A DNA stretch of 64,000 nt, taken from positions 1 through 64,000 of the forward strand of contig NZ_RBCJ01000003.1 in NCBI RefSeq assembly GCF_003626755.1. The letters run 5' to 3'. This document shows, piece after piece, positions 1 through 9,854 of this stretch. Below the pieces are notes generated by a model. The model made no database searches. It worked only from the letters and a program-made list of their open reading frames with translations, and was not told the DNA's origin. Positions within the stretch are counted from its first letter, which is position 1, and every line of letters begins with the position of its first letter. A program made the translations under genes and the position numbers. Source of the DNA: Ulvibacterium marinum. Lineage in GTDB: Bacteria; Bacteroidota; Bacteroidia; Flavobacteriales; Flavobacteriaceae.

Positions 1-161
1 CATGTCATATCTGGATATGGAACTAACAGGCGATTGTCTCACCTCCTTCGTCGATTCACTCTGGTCCGGGTACTTCCAACTATATATTTGTTTGAGGCAT
101 GGCAGGGGAAAATTTGGGCTATAGAGACATGGATTTTTGTTCTATCACGGAAATTAGATAA

Positions 162-281
162 GAAGTATATTTATTTAATTCGCAGGGAAAGACTGTACTT
201 GTCATAGGTGCCACGCATGGTTTGGGAATGGCCATGGTTATAGGGCTAGGGAAGGCAGGGGAAAAGGTTATTGATCTGTAA
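162..281 (+). pseudogene. 5' remnant of a KduD-like short-chain dehydrogenase
   Basis: An open frame without a start codon reads a typical SDR N-terminus: GKTVLVIGATHGLGMAM, followed by a second glycine-rich stretch, then a stop at 279-281. The TGxxxGxG nucleotide-binding loop appears here as GATHGLG. 'GATHGLGMA' is characteristic of 2-deoxy-D-gluconate 3-dehydrogenase/gluconate 5-dehydrogenase (KduD-type) enzymes, which act late in uronate breakdown. Only about 40 codons remain; the catalytic S-Y-K part (about 200 residues) is gone. The stop overlaps the 3' end of the convergent deoR-type gene. The family call rests on a short segment, so KduD is likely but not certain. Confidence 0.5.
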
Positions 282-1029
282 TCAAATCTGCCTTTCCCCT
301 ATATTTATCTTGTATTTGCTGCGGAACATCTGAATTGGTTATTATATGATCCACAATTCCCAATGGGGCGACTTTAATAAATGCTTCGCGTTCTATCTTT
401 TCCGAAGTAACTACTAAGAATACCTCATCCGAGTTTTCGGCCATCTTTGTGGTGATAACGGACTCCTTAATCTCATCCGAACTAAGCCCATGTTTCAAAG
501 TAACCCCATCTGAACCAATAAAAGCCTTTGAAGCATGGTACTCTTCTACATTTTTTTCCGCAATCGGACCATAAATAGCTTTTCGGTCAGTATCCACCTC
601 TCCACCCACTACTACGGTCTTGATTCCTGGATGATTAGACAATTGAAAAATTATTGGAAGCGAATTGGATATTACTATCAAATTCTTTTTATTTTTTAGA
701 TAATTATGCATTGAGTATAGCGTTGTTCCACAGTCAATAAAAATCACATCATTATCCTTAACGAAATCAGCTGCAAGTTTTCCTAGACGATTTTTCTTGT
801 CTGAATTTTCGGATAATCTACGGTCAAAGGCCAATAAATCAATTTTAGGCCTGTTAAGCACAGCACCTCCATGCACTTTTTGTAAAACCCCCTTTTTTTC
901 TAGCTTTTCGAGATCTTGCCTAATGGTCGCCTCTGTAACCTTAAGAATTCTTGATAGCTCCTTTACTCTCACCGACCCATTCTCGTCTAGGCGGTCTACT
1001 ATCTTTTTTCTTCTGAGATTTGAAAGCAT
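268..1029 (-). CDS. DeoR/GlpR-family transcriptional repressor
   Basis: A 253-residue cytoplasmic DNA-binding regulator of normal DeoR length. Residues 6-55 form the DeoR winged helix-turn-helix, with the family pattern TEATIRQDLEKLEKKG followed by HGGAV. Residues about 75-235 form the DeoRC ligand-binding domain, with the phosphosugar-type motifs DCGTT (about 99-103) and VGGEVD. Family members are usually released from DNA by a phosphorylated sugar or sugar acid. It sits at the edge of the PUL beside a KduD-like remnant, so it is a candidate local regulator of uronate or deoxy-sugar-acid genes; that link is inference. It starts at an ATG and has a candidate promoter box about 95 bases upstream. 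Confidence 0.88.
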   Translation of the reverse strand: MLSNLRRKKIVDRLDENGSVRVKELSRILKVTEATIRQDLEKLEKKGVLQKVHGGAVLNRPKIDLLAFDRRLSENSDKKNRLGKLAADFVKDNDVIFIDCGTTLYSMHNYLKNKKNLIVISNSLPIIFQLSNHPGIKTVVVGGEVDTDRKAIYGPIAEKNVEEYHASKAFIGSDGVTLKHGLSSDEIKESVITTKMAENSDEVFLVVTSEKIEREAFIKVAPLGIVDHIITNSDVPQQIQDKYRGKADLITDQ

Positions 1030-1123
1030 TTTAAAATATTTAATTTTTCAATGTAAGCAGAGCCTGGTGTTTATTTCAAAACTTTTTTTATCTCTTTTTG
1101 CTTCTTTTTTTTCTTAATTTTTA

Positions 1124-1131
1124 CAAATATA
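1124..1131 (-). promoter_or_regulatory. Candidate -7 box (TATATTTG) upstream of the DeoR gene
   Basis: Read on the minus strand this is TATATTTG, an exact match to the Bacteroidota -7 consensus TAnnTTTG, about 95 bases before the start codon. I do not see a convincing -33 TTG at the usual 17-23 base distance, so the call is tentative. Confidence 0.3.
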
Positions 1132-1234
1132 AGTGTCTAAAGTTTATGATGAATTAAAAGCATGCCCTAACTTCGGATTTGAAATTCGACTAGATTAATG
1201 TCTTATTAAAATGAAAAAACTCAAAAGCAAATAT

Positions 1235-4200
1235 CTACTTTTTTTGGAATATCCTGATTTTTCCCCTATTCTGAGTGACCACAATATATGGGTCTCCATT
1301 CTTGGCATTTTTTATCTTTACAATATCCTTGGCATCTCCCGTTACAACAAATCCGCTCTCTTGTGACCGAACAAAGGTAAAATTACCGTTGCCATTACCT
1401 TTTAGTAAAGCTCCGTTAAGGGCATCATATCTTCCAACAAATATCTCATTGCCATAATTATTACCGATCAGGAGAAGGTCTTTTTGGCCGTCTTCATCAA
1501 AGTCAGTGGCCACCATACGATTGATGGGGGCTATTTGGACCTGCCAAGGTAATTGTCTAATTTCAAATTTTCCGTTGCCCATATTTTCTAAATAAACAGT
1601 TCTATCATAATTACCGGTTAATTTTAGGGCCCCATTCAATTCTTCTTTACTCAACAAGGTATGCTGGGTTGCCTTCCCATACTCTTTATAATAATTAAAT
1701 TTTGATCTGAATAATGGGCTTTGCCCAACAAGATCTCCCCAAAAATGTACAGGGAACGATTTGTAATCAGTATTCTCAAAATCATTTTTAAAATATGCAA
1801 ACATCAAAGGATCCATATTGCCGTTATTGTCAAAATCTTTTGCCAACGTGGTAATCGGCCTGTCCTGGGAGGGCTGGTAAAGGTTGTTAGCTCCTAAATT
1901 TCCAGCTACTAAATCCACGTCGCCATCATTATCAAAATCTTCTGCCAGGATGCTTTCCCACCACCCCAAAAGACTATCGATTTTTTTGTTGTTCAATTTT
2001 TCAAAGGAAGTTCCTTGATTCTTGAAAATAGTTATAGGCATAAACTGGCCCAATACTATTAGATCGCTAAAGCTATCGTTATCGATATCTGCCCAGACAG
2101 CATCTGTAATCATACCCACATTCCTGAGTTCCTTTGCGTATTCTTCCGTAACGTCTTTGAGCTTTCCTCCTTCATTCTTTAACAGATAACTCTCTTCAGG
2201 GATTGGGTATTGGGCATATGGTGTTCTTCCTCCTACGAAGAGATCCACATACCCATCTCCATCAAAATCATGTGCTTTTACCGTTGATCCACTTGCTTTG
2301 ATTTCTGGAATTGAGCTCTTATCGATTGTAAAACTACCGCTGCCGTCATTAATCATTAATCTATCTACATACAAATTGCTTTCCGATACAAACTCGTTAC
2401 TCCCTGAAACCAAATACATGTCCAAATCCCCGTCATTTTCGAGATCGAAAAGTACAATTGCTTCTTCTTCATATCTTAGGTTTTTCTTATCCTGATATAA
2501 TAATTTGCGTTCAAAAGTTCCATCCTTCTGTTGAAAGAACATTTGTGGGGCGTAATTATGTGAGCTACCCACTATGAAGTCTTCGATTCCGTCACCGTTT
2601 AAGTCTCCCTTGGCCAGACAGGGACCATTTTGGGTCAATTTATGTGGTAAGATCCTCTGTACATCATAATCAACTACATCTTTTTCCTGATGTACATAAT
2701 TGATTCCCAATTCATTGGATATTTCTTCAAAGATGGGATTGGTCTTTTTTGGAACTAAAGGAAAAAAGGCATTTTCATAATTGGAAAGGGCCTCATCATA
2801 ATTTAAGGTAATGGTATGGTTTTCCGATATATTTTGCTTTTTTTGGTATTTGCTATCTGGCCATAAAATTTCTAGCGATGTAATTTTATCCTTCTTATTT
2901 CCCAAGCCAAAATGAATAATGTCCTGTACTGAAGACATATAACCTCTACTCAGATGATGTTCATGATATTGGAATGTGTCATCTTTAAATCTAACTACTA
3001 TTTTGGCTCCTATACCTGAGGTATTGGTTTTTGGCCCGTTTAAATTGACCAGCAGAAAATGATTTTCTTTGTCCTGTTTATTGAGTTGATTTTCAAAAAC
3101 AAACGCTTCTTCGTTAATATTGTTTACAATATAGTCCATATCACCATCAGTATCCAGATCGGCAAATGCCGCACCATTGGAAAAGGACGGGATATTTAAG
3201 CCCCATTCTTTCCCGACGTCCTTAAAGTGTCCATTACCGGAATAGCTGTAGGCATAATTTGGTATTTTAACGATTGGAATTGAATCCAAGATTTTGGAAG
3301 GACCCAAATATCTACGGACGTTAAAGTTAAAGTCACCAAAATCCATATCCGTAATATCTCGGGGAAAACCGTTGGTAATCAACAAATCCCTTACACCATC
3401 ATTGTCCATATCCACAAATAAAGGTGACCAACTCCAATCTGTTCTGGATACCCCTGCCATAAGGCCGATTTCACTGTAGGGAAGGCCTATCCCATTTCCC
3501 ATTTGAAGCATGTTTCTCATATATTGGTATCCATATCCATACTTTTCGTTGAGAATATATGATGTATATTTATTATTGCCGATGGTTGTTTTTAATCTAT
3601 GGTTTGTTTCTCCCAACATATCCAAGGTAAAGATGTCCAAAAAGCCATCATTGTTGAAATCGGATATATCAGAACCCATGGAAAACTTGCTTTGATGTTT
3701 TATCAGTTGATCAATCCGGTTAGAGAACGTACCATCTTTATTGTTTATATAAAGTATATCATTTGTTAGATAATCATTGCTTACATAAATATCGCTCCAT
3801 CCATCATAATTCAGATCAGCTATTGCAAGTCCAAGACCAAAACCTTCAAGTGTAATCCCAGCCGATAGCGTTACATCAGTAAAAGTTCCATCTCCGTTGT
3901 TACGGTACAATCTATCGTTGCTTAATGCGGATCCGTCAGTAATTTTTTCCCTATAGTTGGTAGGTAGTTCATGAATTTCAACATTGTTCAACACATAAAG
4001 ATCCAAAAAACCATCGTTGTCGTAATCGAAAAAAGTGGCATTCATACTATTTCCCGAATCCGCTATTCCATATTCATGGGCCATTTCTTTAAACTTGGGA
4101 ACACCTGATTTATCCGGACCCTGATTGACAAAGAGCATGTTGGCCTTTTCACTTTCGGAAGAGAGCATTGCGGCACAAACATATATATCTAGGAAATTAT

Positions 4201-4564
4201 CATTGTTTATGTCGACCACGGTCACTCCAGTGGCCCATTTTTTCTCTGCTTCGATTTCTGCCAGTGCACTTACATCTTTGAACTTAAAGCCTCCTCTATT
4301 TAAATACAACTTGTTTGGGACTTGATTTCCGGTAAAAAAAATATCGGGTTTGCTATCGTTATTAAAATCTCCGAGGGCCACACCGCCACCATTGAATATA
4401 TATTCACTAGTCAAAATATTAAAAGAATCCGTTTCCATGATTCGATTGTTGAAAGTTATTCCCGAGTGCGAAGAGGAAACTTTTGAGAATAAGGTGGTTT
4501 TTTCTTCTTTACAGGAAAGCATGGAAACCAGTACCATATATAAAAAGAAATATTGCTTTTTCAT
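1235..4564 (-). CDS. FG-GAP/VCBS repeat lipoprotein with ASPIC/UnbV domain
   Basis: A 1109-residue exported lipoprotein. The N-terminus is a signal peptide ending in the lipobox LVSMLSC (Cys 18). Many FG-GAP/VCBS blade motifs follow, with calcium-binding DxNxDGxxD loops such as DFNNDSKPD, DINNDNFLD and DFDGDGYVD. A central ASPIC/UnbV segment at about 510-580 has GIGAKIVVRF, the GY segment, HFGLG and a WP motif. A second propeller half follows. Such proteins are common next to SusC/SusD pairs in marine flavobacteria and are thought to bind glycan or calcium at the cell surface; no enzymatic role is visible. A strong terminator separates it from susD upstream, so it is probably transcribed on its own. 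Confidence 0.85.
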   Translation of the reverse strand: MKKQYFFLYMVLVSMLSCKEEKTTLFSKVSSSHSGITFNNRIMETDSFNILTSEYIFNGGGVALGDFNNDSKPDIFFTGNQVPNKLYLNRGGFKFKDVSALAEIEAEKKWATGVTVVDINNDNFLDIYVCAAMLSSESEKANMLFVNQGPDKSGVPKFKEMAHEYGIADSGNSMNATFFDYDNDGFLDLYVLNNVEIHELPTNYREKITDGSALSNDRLYRNNGDGTFTDVTLSAGITLEGFGLGLAIADLNYDGWSDIYVSNDYLTNDILYINNKDGTFSNRIDQLIKHQSKFSMGSDISDFNNDGFLDIFTLDMLGETNHRLKTTIGNNKYTSYILNEKYGYGYQYMRNMLQMGNGIGLPYSEIGLMAGVSRTDWSWSPLFVDMDNDGVRDLLITNGFPRDITDMDFGDFNFNVRRYLGPSKILDSIPIVKIPNYAYSYSGNGHFKDVGKEWGLNIPSFSNGAAFADLDTDGDMDYIVNNINEEAFVFENQLNKQDKENHFLLVNLNGPKTNTSGIGAKIVVRFKDDTFQYHEHHLSRGYMSSVQDIIHFGLGNKKDKITSLEILWPDSKYQKKQNISENHTITLNYDEALSNYENAFFPLVPKKTNPIFEEISNELGINYVHQEKDVVDYDVQRILPHKLTQNGPCLAKGDLNGDGIEDFIVGSSHNYAPQMFFQQKDGTFERKLLYQDKKNLRYEEEAIVLFDLENDGDLDMYLVSGSNEFVSESNLYVDRLMINDGSGSFTIDKSSIPEIKASGSTVKAHDFDGDGYVDLFVGGRTPYAQYPIPEESYLLKNEGGKLKDVTEEYAKELRNVGMITDAVWADIDNDSFSDLIVLGQFMPITIFKNQGTSFEKLNNKKIDSLLGWWESILAEDFDNDGDVDLVAGNLGANNLYQPSQDRPITTLAKDFDNNGNMDPLMFAYFKNDFENTDYKSFPVHFWGDLVGQSPLFRSKFNYYKEYGKATQHTLLSKEELNGALKLTGNYDRTVYLENMGNGKFEIRQLPWQVQIAPINRMVATDFDEDGQKDLLLIGNNYGNEIFVGRYDALNGALLKGNGNGNFTFVRSQESGFVVTGDAKDIVKIKNAKNGDPYIVVTQNRGKIRIFQKK

Positions 4565-4776
4565 TTTACCTCATATACTATAAAGTTAAACAATAGATAC
4601 AGCCCTTTCGATTTTAAAAGGCGATTTTAGATTTATCAAGTTAAGCCTGCCATGCAGTCTGTTATTTTTAGTATAGCTTTTTTGAAGGCTTTTCTATTTG
4701 GTTGTATGCCTTCATAACTGGACTTTGTACTAAACCAAAGCCACCTTGTATTACATAATCAATAAAGATTAAATGA

Positions 4777-4808
4777 AAGGCAGGATACCGCAATAGGTGT
4801 CCTGCCTT
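4777..4808 (-). terminator. Rho-independent terminator after susD-like gene
   Basis: A 13-pair hairpin, AAGGCAGGATACC against GGTGTCCTGCCTT with one G-T pair, and a six-base loop. On the minus strand it lies about 34 bases past the SusD stop and is followed by a T-rich run. It probably ends the SusCD transcript before the FG-GAP gene. Confidence 0.75.
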
Positions 4809-4841
4809 AAAAATAAACTAACAAACTAACTCAACTAAATT

Positions 4842-6602
4842 TTAAAATCCATCATTCTGATTCAAGATTCCACCACTTAAATCTATGGCGTTCAGCGGAA
4901 GGGGCAATAAGTCATGCTTGGGTTCGTAGGCCCTAAACTTGTCACCAAAATTGGGTATGGTACGAGCCTCGTTCTCCGCATAGGTATTTATAGTTTCCAG
5001 CGCTACGCCCCATCTTCTAAGGTCGAATAACCGATGACCTTCCATACCTAGTTCCAGACGACGCTCAAAACGTACCGCCTTTCTGGCAAAGTCCTGACTG
5101 GCAAAGGATGCATAAGGTTCAATTTGATAGTCGGCGGCAGGGGTTCCCTCTATGACCTCGTCCTCGGCGCCGCGTGCCTGTACATAGGTCATATTCTTCG
5201 CCCTGTTCCTAACTCGGTTCACATAATCCAAGGCCAAGACCAAATCATTGGTTTCTACTGCGGCCTCTGCTGCCATCAACAACACATCGGCAAATCGCAT
5301 GATGTTGTAGTTGATGCCCGAGCGTTGTTCACCCCACGCACCAGTTCCTTGATTGTTGCCCAACTCACCTGCTTGATAGACATTCTTTTTGGGCAAGTAA
5401 GGTCCGGAGATGTCGCCAAAAGTGGCTCGAATCCAAATTTTACCTGGATGAGCCCCAAAACCGTTATAGTCAATTTTTCTACGACCTACGGTATAGTCCA
5501 GTCTGGGATCAAGAGGACCCTGTTCGGTGACAAATGGGTCAAGACTTGGGTCATACGTTTTGGTGTCCGCGTCATATGCCGTGTCATTCGTATCTACGCC
5601 GGCATCGTTGGCGATATCACTTTGGTTGAAGGTGTCCAACAAGGGCAGACCACTACCGTCGGTCTTGTATGCATTGGCCAAATCCTGTGTAGGCTGATAA
5701 AAACCACAACAGGTTTCAGGATTAAATGGACCACCTCCTGGAAAATTGAGCGTTCCGCCCCGGTTACCATTGAAGGACTGGCCGTCATCTGCGGCAAACT
5801 GAATGGCAAAAACAGATTCCGGTCCATTTTCCCCTGCAGCGTTAAAGTTGTCCACAAACTCCGTGTTTAAGGCGTAAGGGCCATTGTCTATGACATCTTT
5901 CAGCAAGGCCAAGGCTGGTGCCCAATCGGCTTGGAACAAATGGGCCTTGCCCAAAAAGGCCTTGGCGGTCCATGAATCGGGCCGCCCATCATCATCTTGG
6001 CTTGCGGGCAGGTTATCAATGGCAAATTGAAAATCGGCCTCTATCTGTTCCCATATTGGTCCTGGATTTGGCTGATTGAATTCAGTCGCAGCATAATTTT
6101 CATCGGATATATAGGCAGGGTTTCCGTAAATCTTTTGAAGTTCAAAATTGAAATGACCTCTTAAAAATCGAGCTTCGGCCAATTTTGCCGTAAGGTCACC
6201 TTCCTCACTGGAGTTGATCAATGAAATTACGGCGTTGGCCCTGTTTACCCCTGCATACAAGCCATTCCATTTTCCAAAAATATAAGGATTGGCAGTGGCC
6301 CAATCGAAAATTTCCAGTGCAAATAGATCAGGCTGGTCACCATCCGTACTCCCTTTGTGGGCATCATCCGAAATCACGTCGAACCACCAGTTATCACCGG
6401 AAACTGCCCAATCCGGGGCACCTTGATTGTTTCTAATACCATCCAGGGCGGAATAGGCACCCGTTAGCAATAGGTCGACCCCGGTCTCGTTGGCAAGTGC
6501 CTCATCTGCCAGAGCACCGACCGGGGCTATCTCCGTAAAATCATCGCTACAGGCTAGCAAAACTATAAATAGCGTTGTGTAAGTAAATAATCTCTTTTTC
6601 AT
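4842..6602 (-). CDS. SusD/RagB-family glycan-binding lipoprotein
   Basis: A 586-residue surface lipoprotein that pairs with the SusC transporter encoded just upstream. It opens with a signal peptide and lipobox (LLACS, Cys 18). The TPR-like SusD fold follows. C-terminal RagB/SusD features are clear: FADVLLMAAEAAV, the NRVRNRA helix, and RRLELGMEGHRLFDLRRWG near residues 515-535. Length is typical of the family. Only four bases separate it from the susC stop, so the two are co-transcribed. SusD proteins cap the SusC barrel and deliver oligosaccharide; the ligand here is inferred from neighbours to be a galacturonate-containing glycan. Confidence 0.95.
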   Translation of the reverse strand: MKKRLFTYTTLFIVLLACSDDFTEIAPVGALADEALANETGVDLLLTGAYSALDGIRNNQGAPDWAVSGDNWWFDVISDDAHKGSTDGDQPDLFALEIFDWATANPYIFGKWNGLYAGVNRANAVISLINSSEEGDLTAKLAEARFLRGHFNFELQKIYGNPAYISDENYAATEFNQPNPGPIWEQIEADFQFAIDNLPASQDDDGRPDSWTAKAFLGKAHLFQADWAPALALLKDVIDNGPYALNTEFVDNFNAAGENGPESVFAIQFAADDGQSFNGNRGGTLNFPGGGPFNPETCCGFYQPTQDLANAYKTDGSGLPLLDTFNQSDIANDAGVDTNDTAYDADTKTYDPSLDPFVTEQGPLDPRLDYTVGRRKIDYNGFGAHPGKIWIRATFGDISGPYLPKKNVYQAGELGNNQGTGAWGEQRSGINYNIMRFADVLLMAAEAAVETNDLVLALDYVNRVRNRAKNMTYVQARGAEDEVIEGTPAADYQIEPYASFASQDFARKAVRFERRLELGMEGHRLFDLRRWGVALETINTYAENEARTIPNFGDKFRAYEPKHDLLPLPLNAIDLSGGILNQNDGF

Positions 6603-6606
6603 TTTT

Positions 6607-9600
6607 TTAGAAATTTAAGTTAAGACCTAAAGTGTATATTGCTGCTAAAGGATACTGTTGGTTGTCCACACCAATGGTAAGGTTGTCGTTTCCATTATCC
6701 CTTGGGCCAAGTTCAGGGTCAATACCATCATACCCGGTAATGGTAAACAGGTTAGATCCCTGGACATAGAACCGTAAAGTATCCAAGCCTAACTTATTCA
6801 CGATACTATCTGGGAGGGTGTAGCCTATCTGTAGGTTCTTCAGGCGCATGAACGAACCGTCCTCCACAAAGAAAGAGTTGGGTTGGGTCTCATTGTTCGG
6901 TACCGCAAAACTTAACCTCGGGATTGTGGCATCAAGGTTATCGGGCCTCCAAGAGTCCAAAACACGAACACTACGTTGGGTATTGGAAAAACTGGGCATA
7001 TCCGTGAAGATCTTGGTGTAATTGTAGATATCATTCCCTTGGGAACCGGCAAAAAATGCCGAAAGGTCAAATCCCTTATATGCAAAATTAAAGTTGACGC
7101 CATAGGTAAAGTCGGGATGGGGTGAACCGATAAAGGTTCTATCGTCATCGTTAATGGAACCATCGCCATTTACATCCGTATATTTAAATCTTCCTATGCC
7201 ATCTGCCGGATTTTCAAATCCTTGATCGGCGTGGGCCGAAACCTCTGCTTCTGTTGCGAAAATACCTTCTACCACACGTCCAAAGAAAGAGGATAGAGGC
7301 TGTCCCACGGCGGTGCGGGTAACGGCACCCCCCCTAAAGTCTGGCCAACCTATTTGGAAATCACTGATCAGTTCGGTCACCTCGTTCTTATAATGCGAGA
7401 TGTTCGCCTGTATTCCATAGGAAAATCCACCTTTAGTAGTGTTTTGATATCCAATGCTCAAATCCATACCGGTATTCTTAAAAGACCCCAAGTTGACCAA
7501 GGGTGCCTCGGCGTCGATAGCGGTAGTGCTTATCAAACTATTATCCCTGGAAATCAGATCCTTGGTAACTATATCAAAATACTCTGCATTCAATGAAAGT
7601 TTATTGTCAAAGAGTCCAAATTCAACTCCTATGTTGGTAGATTCACTGGTCTCCCATCGAAGATCTGGGTTGCCCACCTGACTTAGAAAAGCTCCTGTTC
7701 TAATCGAGTTGCCTCCATCAAACGAATAATTTGCGAAAGTCTCACCAAGCTCGGAAATATTTACCGTAGGGTTATCCGAAGGTAGCGACTGATTGCCCAA
7801 TTGTCCCCATGAACCGTAAAGTTTTAACCTACTTACAAGAGCATCCTGTGGAAAGAAGTCCTCGTTGCTAACGACCCAACCTGCACTGAAGGATGGAAAT
7901 ATATCACTTTGGTTATCGCCCCTAAATCGTGAGGATTTGTCCCGGCGGACCGTAGCGGTGAGAAGGTATTTGTCGGCGTAGGAATAATTTGCCGTACCGA
8001 AAATGGAGAACAGGGAGGATTGTTCATCGTAACCGTCATCGACAATGGGTGTACCCGTTCCCGTGCTCAACAGATAAAAATCAGGGGTCTCGAACAAAAA
8101 GTCGGTTCTTCTGATATCCTTGCCTCTTCTACGAAAACTTAAGGCTTCGATACCCACCAGGGCATTAATGGAATGTTCACCAAAACTTTTGTTATAGTTC
8201 AAGGTATTGTTCCATACCCATTCGTAACGGTCAAAGTCCTCCTCGTCCAACTGTGCGGAGGCTCGCGATTCTGCATTTTCGGGATCCAAAGGCTGAAACC
8301 TTCTATCATTATAGGCCTGTATATCACCTCCTATGGAGGTTTTAAAACTTAATCCATCGAGAATTTGGAGCTGGGCGTAAACATCACCGAAAACCCGGAG
8401 TGATTTGCGATAGTCATCAGCGGACCGTAACGTTTGGGCTACAGGATTACGTGAGTTGCCCAATTGGGCTCCTGCCAAATATGTACCGGCAAATTCACCA
8501 TCATCATCGTAAACCGGTATCAAAGGGTTGATTATCATTGCTCCCTGAACCCTACTAGTACCATCTCCCTTGGTATTTGAAAAGGAAATGTTAAGGTGCT
8601 GGCCGACAGTGATCCTATCGGAAATCTTGAATTCGGAATTCAACCGGGTAGCCCCTCTTTTGAACCCTGTGCCCAACTGTATACCCTGCCTGTTCAGATA
8701 GCCCATGGACAAAAGATATTTGCCACTTTCCGTTCCGTTTTGTATGGTCGCGGAAATATTTGAGGTAACCGCGGTCCTATAAAGCTCTTCCAACCATTTG
8801 GTCCCTTCTGGACGTACCGTGACACTAGCTGGTACACCCTGTAATTGACTTGGAACTACGGGAGTCGGCCCATTGCCAAATTGTGGATGCTCTATAGGTA
8901 CGCCGTCATTTTGTAGGCTTTCCCAGATTACGTCACCGAATTGTTGGGGATTTAATAGGTCGGGTAAGTTTTGTGCACGCGAAAAACCGGTATACATTTC
9001 AAGGGAAACCCTTGGCTTATCCATGTAATAGCCCCCACCTTTGGTAGTGATAATCACTACCCCATTGGATGCCCTTGCCCCATAAATAGCTGCCGCTCCA
9101 TCCTTTAAGACGTTCATCTGATCAATGTCGGCCGGGTTGATACTGTTCAATATAGAAGGATCATCCGTTTGGATACCATCTATAATATATAATGGATTAT
9201 TACTATTACTAGTTCCAAAACCCCTGATACGTACGGTCGGAGCCCCACCTGGTTGGGCATTATTGACTACACTGACCCCGGAAACCCTACCTTCGAGAGC
9301 CTCAGCCGCATTTACGATTGGTGCCTTGGTAGCTTCGGAGATATCCACAGAGGATACAGCTCCGGTAAGATCCCCCCTGGTTTGGGTGGCATACCCCAAA
9401 ACGACCACCTCATCCAGTGCCGCCGCATCTGCCATTAGGGAAACGTTAATAGAGGATTGAGCATTAACGGGGATTTCCTGCGTGGCAAAACCCACATAAC
9501 TGAAGATCAAGGTGGCATTGGAATCAGCATTGATGGCGAAGTTACCATCGAAATCGGTTTGGGTACCGGTGGAAGTTCCTTTAACTACCACACTCGCTCC

Positions 9601-9723
9601 TGGAAGGGGTACGCCGTCGGAATCGGTAACGATTCCTGTTACACTGCCATCCTGCCCCCATAAATTGATGGACGCAAAAACTGTGAGAACCATCACAATT
9701 TTTTTCAAAAGAGTAATTTTCAT
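6607..9723 (-). CDS. SusC/RagA-family TonB-dependent outer-membrane transporter
   Basis: A 1038-residue outer-membrane barrel importing oligosaccharides with TonB energy. In order: signal peptide (about 1-23), CarboxypepD_reg-like domain (about 27-115), plug domain (about 120-240) carrying the SusC signature with MNVLKDGAAAIYGARASNGV, then a large beta-barrel ending in an aromatic residue (LGLNLNF), as needed for outer-membrane insertion. Length is standard. It is the first gene of the susCD pair, with susD four bases downstream. A promoter-like -33/-7 pair lies just upstream of its ATG. No FecR-type signalling extension is visible at the N-terminus. Confidence 0.96.
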   Translation of the reverse strand: MKITLLKKIVMVLTVFASINLWGQDGSVTGIVTDSDGVPLPGASVVVKGTSTGTQTDFDGNFAINADSNATLIFSYVGFATQEIPVNAQSSINVSLMADAAALDEVVVLGYATQTRGDLTGAVSSVDISEATKAPIVNAAEALEGRVSGVSVVNNAQPGGAPTVRIRGFGTSNSNNPLYIIDGIQTDDPSILNSINPADIDQMNVLKDGAAAIYGARASNGVVIITTKGGGYYMDKPRVSLEMYTGFSRAQNLPDLLNPQQFGDVIWESLQNDGVPIEHPQFGNGPTPVVPSQLQGVPASVTVRPEGTKWLEELYRTAVTSNISATIQNGTESGKYLLSMGYLNRQGIQLGTGFKRGATRLNSEFKISDRITVGQHLNISFSNTKGDGTSRVQGAMIINPLIPVYDDDGEFAGTYLAGAQLGNSRNPVAQTLRSADDYRKSLRVFGDVYAQLQILDGLSFKTSIGGDIQAYNDRRFQPLDPENAESRASAQLDEEDFDRYEWVWNNTLNYNKSFGEHSINALVGIEALSFRRRGKDIRRTDFLFETPDFYLLSTGTGTPIVDDGYDEQSSLFSIFGTANYSYADKYLLTATVRRDKSSRFRGDNQSDIFPSFSAGWVVSNEDFFPQDALVSRLKLYGSWGQLGNQSLPSDNPTVNISELGETFANYSFDGGNSIRTGAFLSQVGNPDLRWETSESTNIGVEFGLFDNKLSLNAEYFDIVTKDLISRDNSLISTTAIDAEAPLVNLGSFKNTGMDLSIGYQNTTKGGFSYGIQANISHYKNEVTELISDFQIGWPDFRGGAVTRTAVGQPLSSFFGRVVEGIFATEAEVSAHADQGFENPADGIGRFKYTDVNGDGSINDDDRTFIGSPHPDFTYGVNFNFAYKGFDLSAFFAGSQGNDIYNYTKIFTDMPSFSNTQRSVRVLDSWRPDNLDATIPRLSFAVPNNETQPNSFFVEDGSFMRLKNLQIGYTLPDSIVNKLGLDTLRFYVQGSNLFTITGYDGIDPELGPRDNGNDNLTIGVDNQQYPLAAIYTLGLNLNF

Positions 9724-9748
9724 ATTGGTTATGTTTAAGTTAGTCTTT

Positions 9749-9778
9749 CAAAGTAATAAAAAAAAGCAATAATAACAA
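9749..9778 (-). promoter_or_regulatory. Candidate flavobacterial promoter for susC
   Basis: On the minus strand TTG (9776-9778) is followed 19 bases later by TTACTTTG (9749-9756), one mismatch from TAnnTTTG, ending about 25 bases before the susC ATG. Spacing fits the Bacteroidota -33/-7 pattern. The region is very A/T rich, so chance matches are possible. Confidence 0.35.
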
Positions 9779-9854
9779 AAAAAAGAAAATAAAAAGAAAA
9801 AAATAATTATTGATTATGAAGTTTTGATTATTCGAATTATGGAATAAATACTCT

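Noticed and set aside
249-298. Bulged hairpin as a terminator between the SDR stub and the DeoR gene
   Set aside because: The stem (GGGAAGGCAG against CTGCCTTTCCC) is interrupted by a bulge, has a loop of about 29 bases and lacks a clean T run.
5124-5870. Plus-strand 248-codon frame inside susD
   Set aside because: It lies antisense to a strongly supported SusD gene and has no family features.
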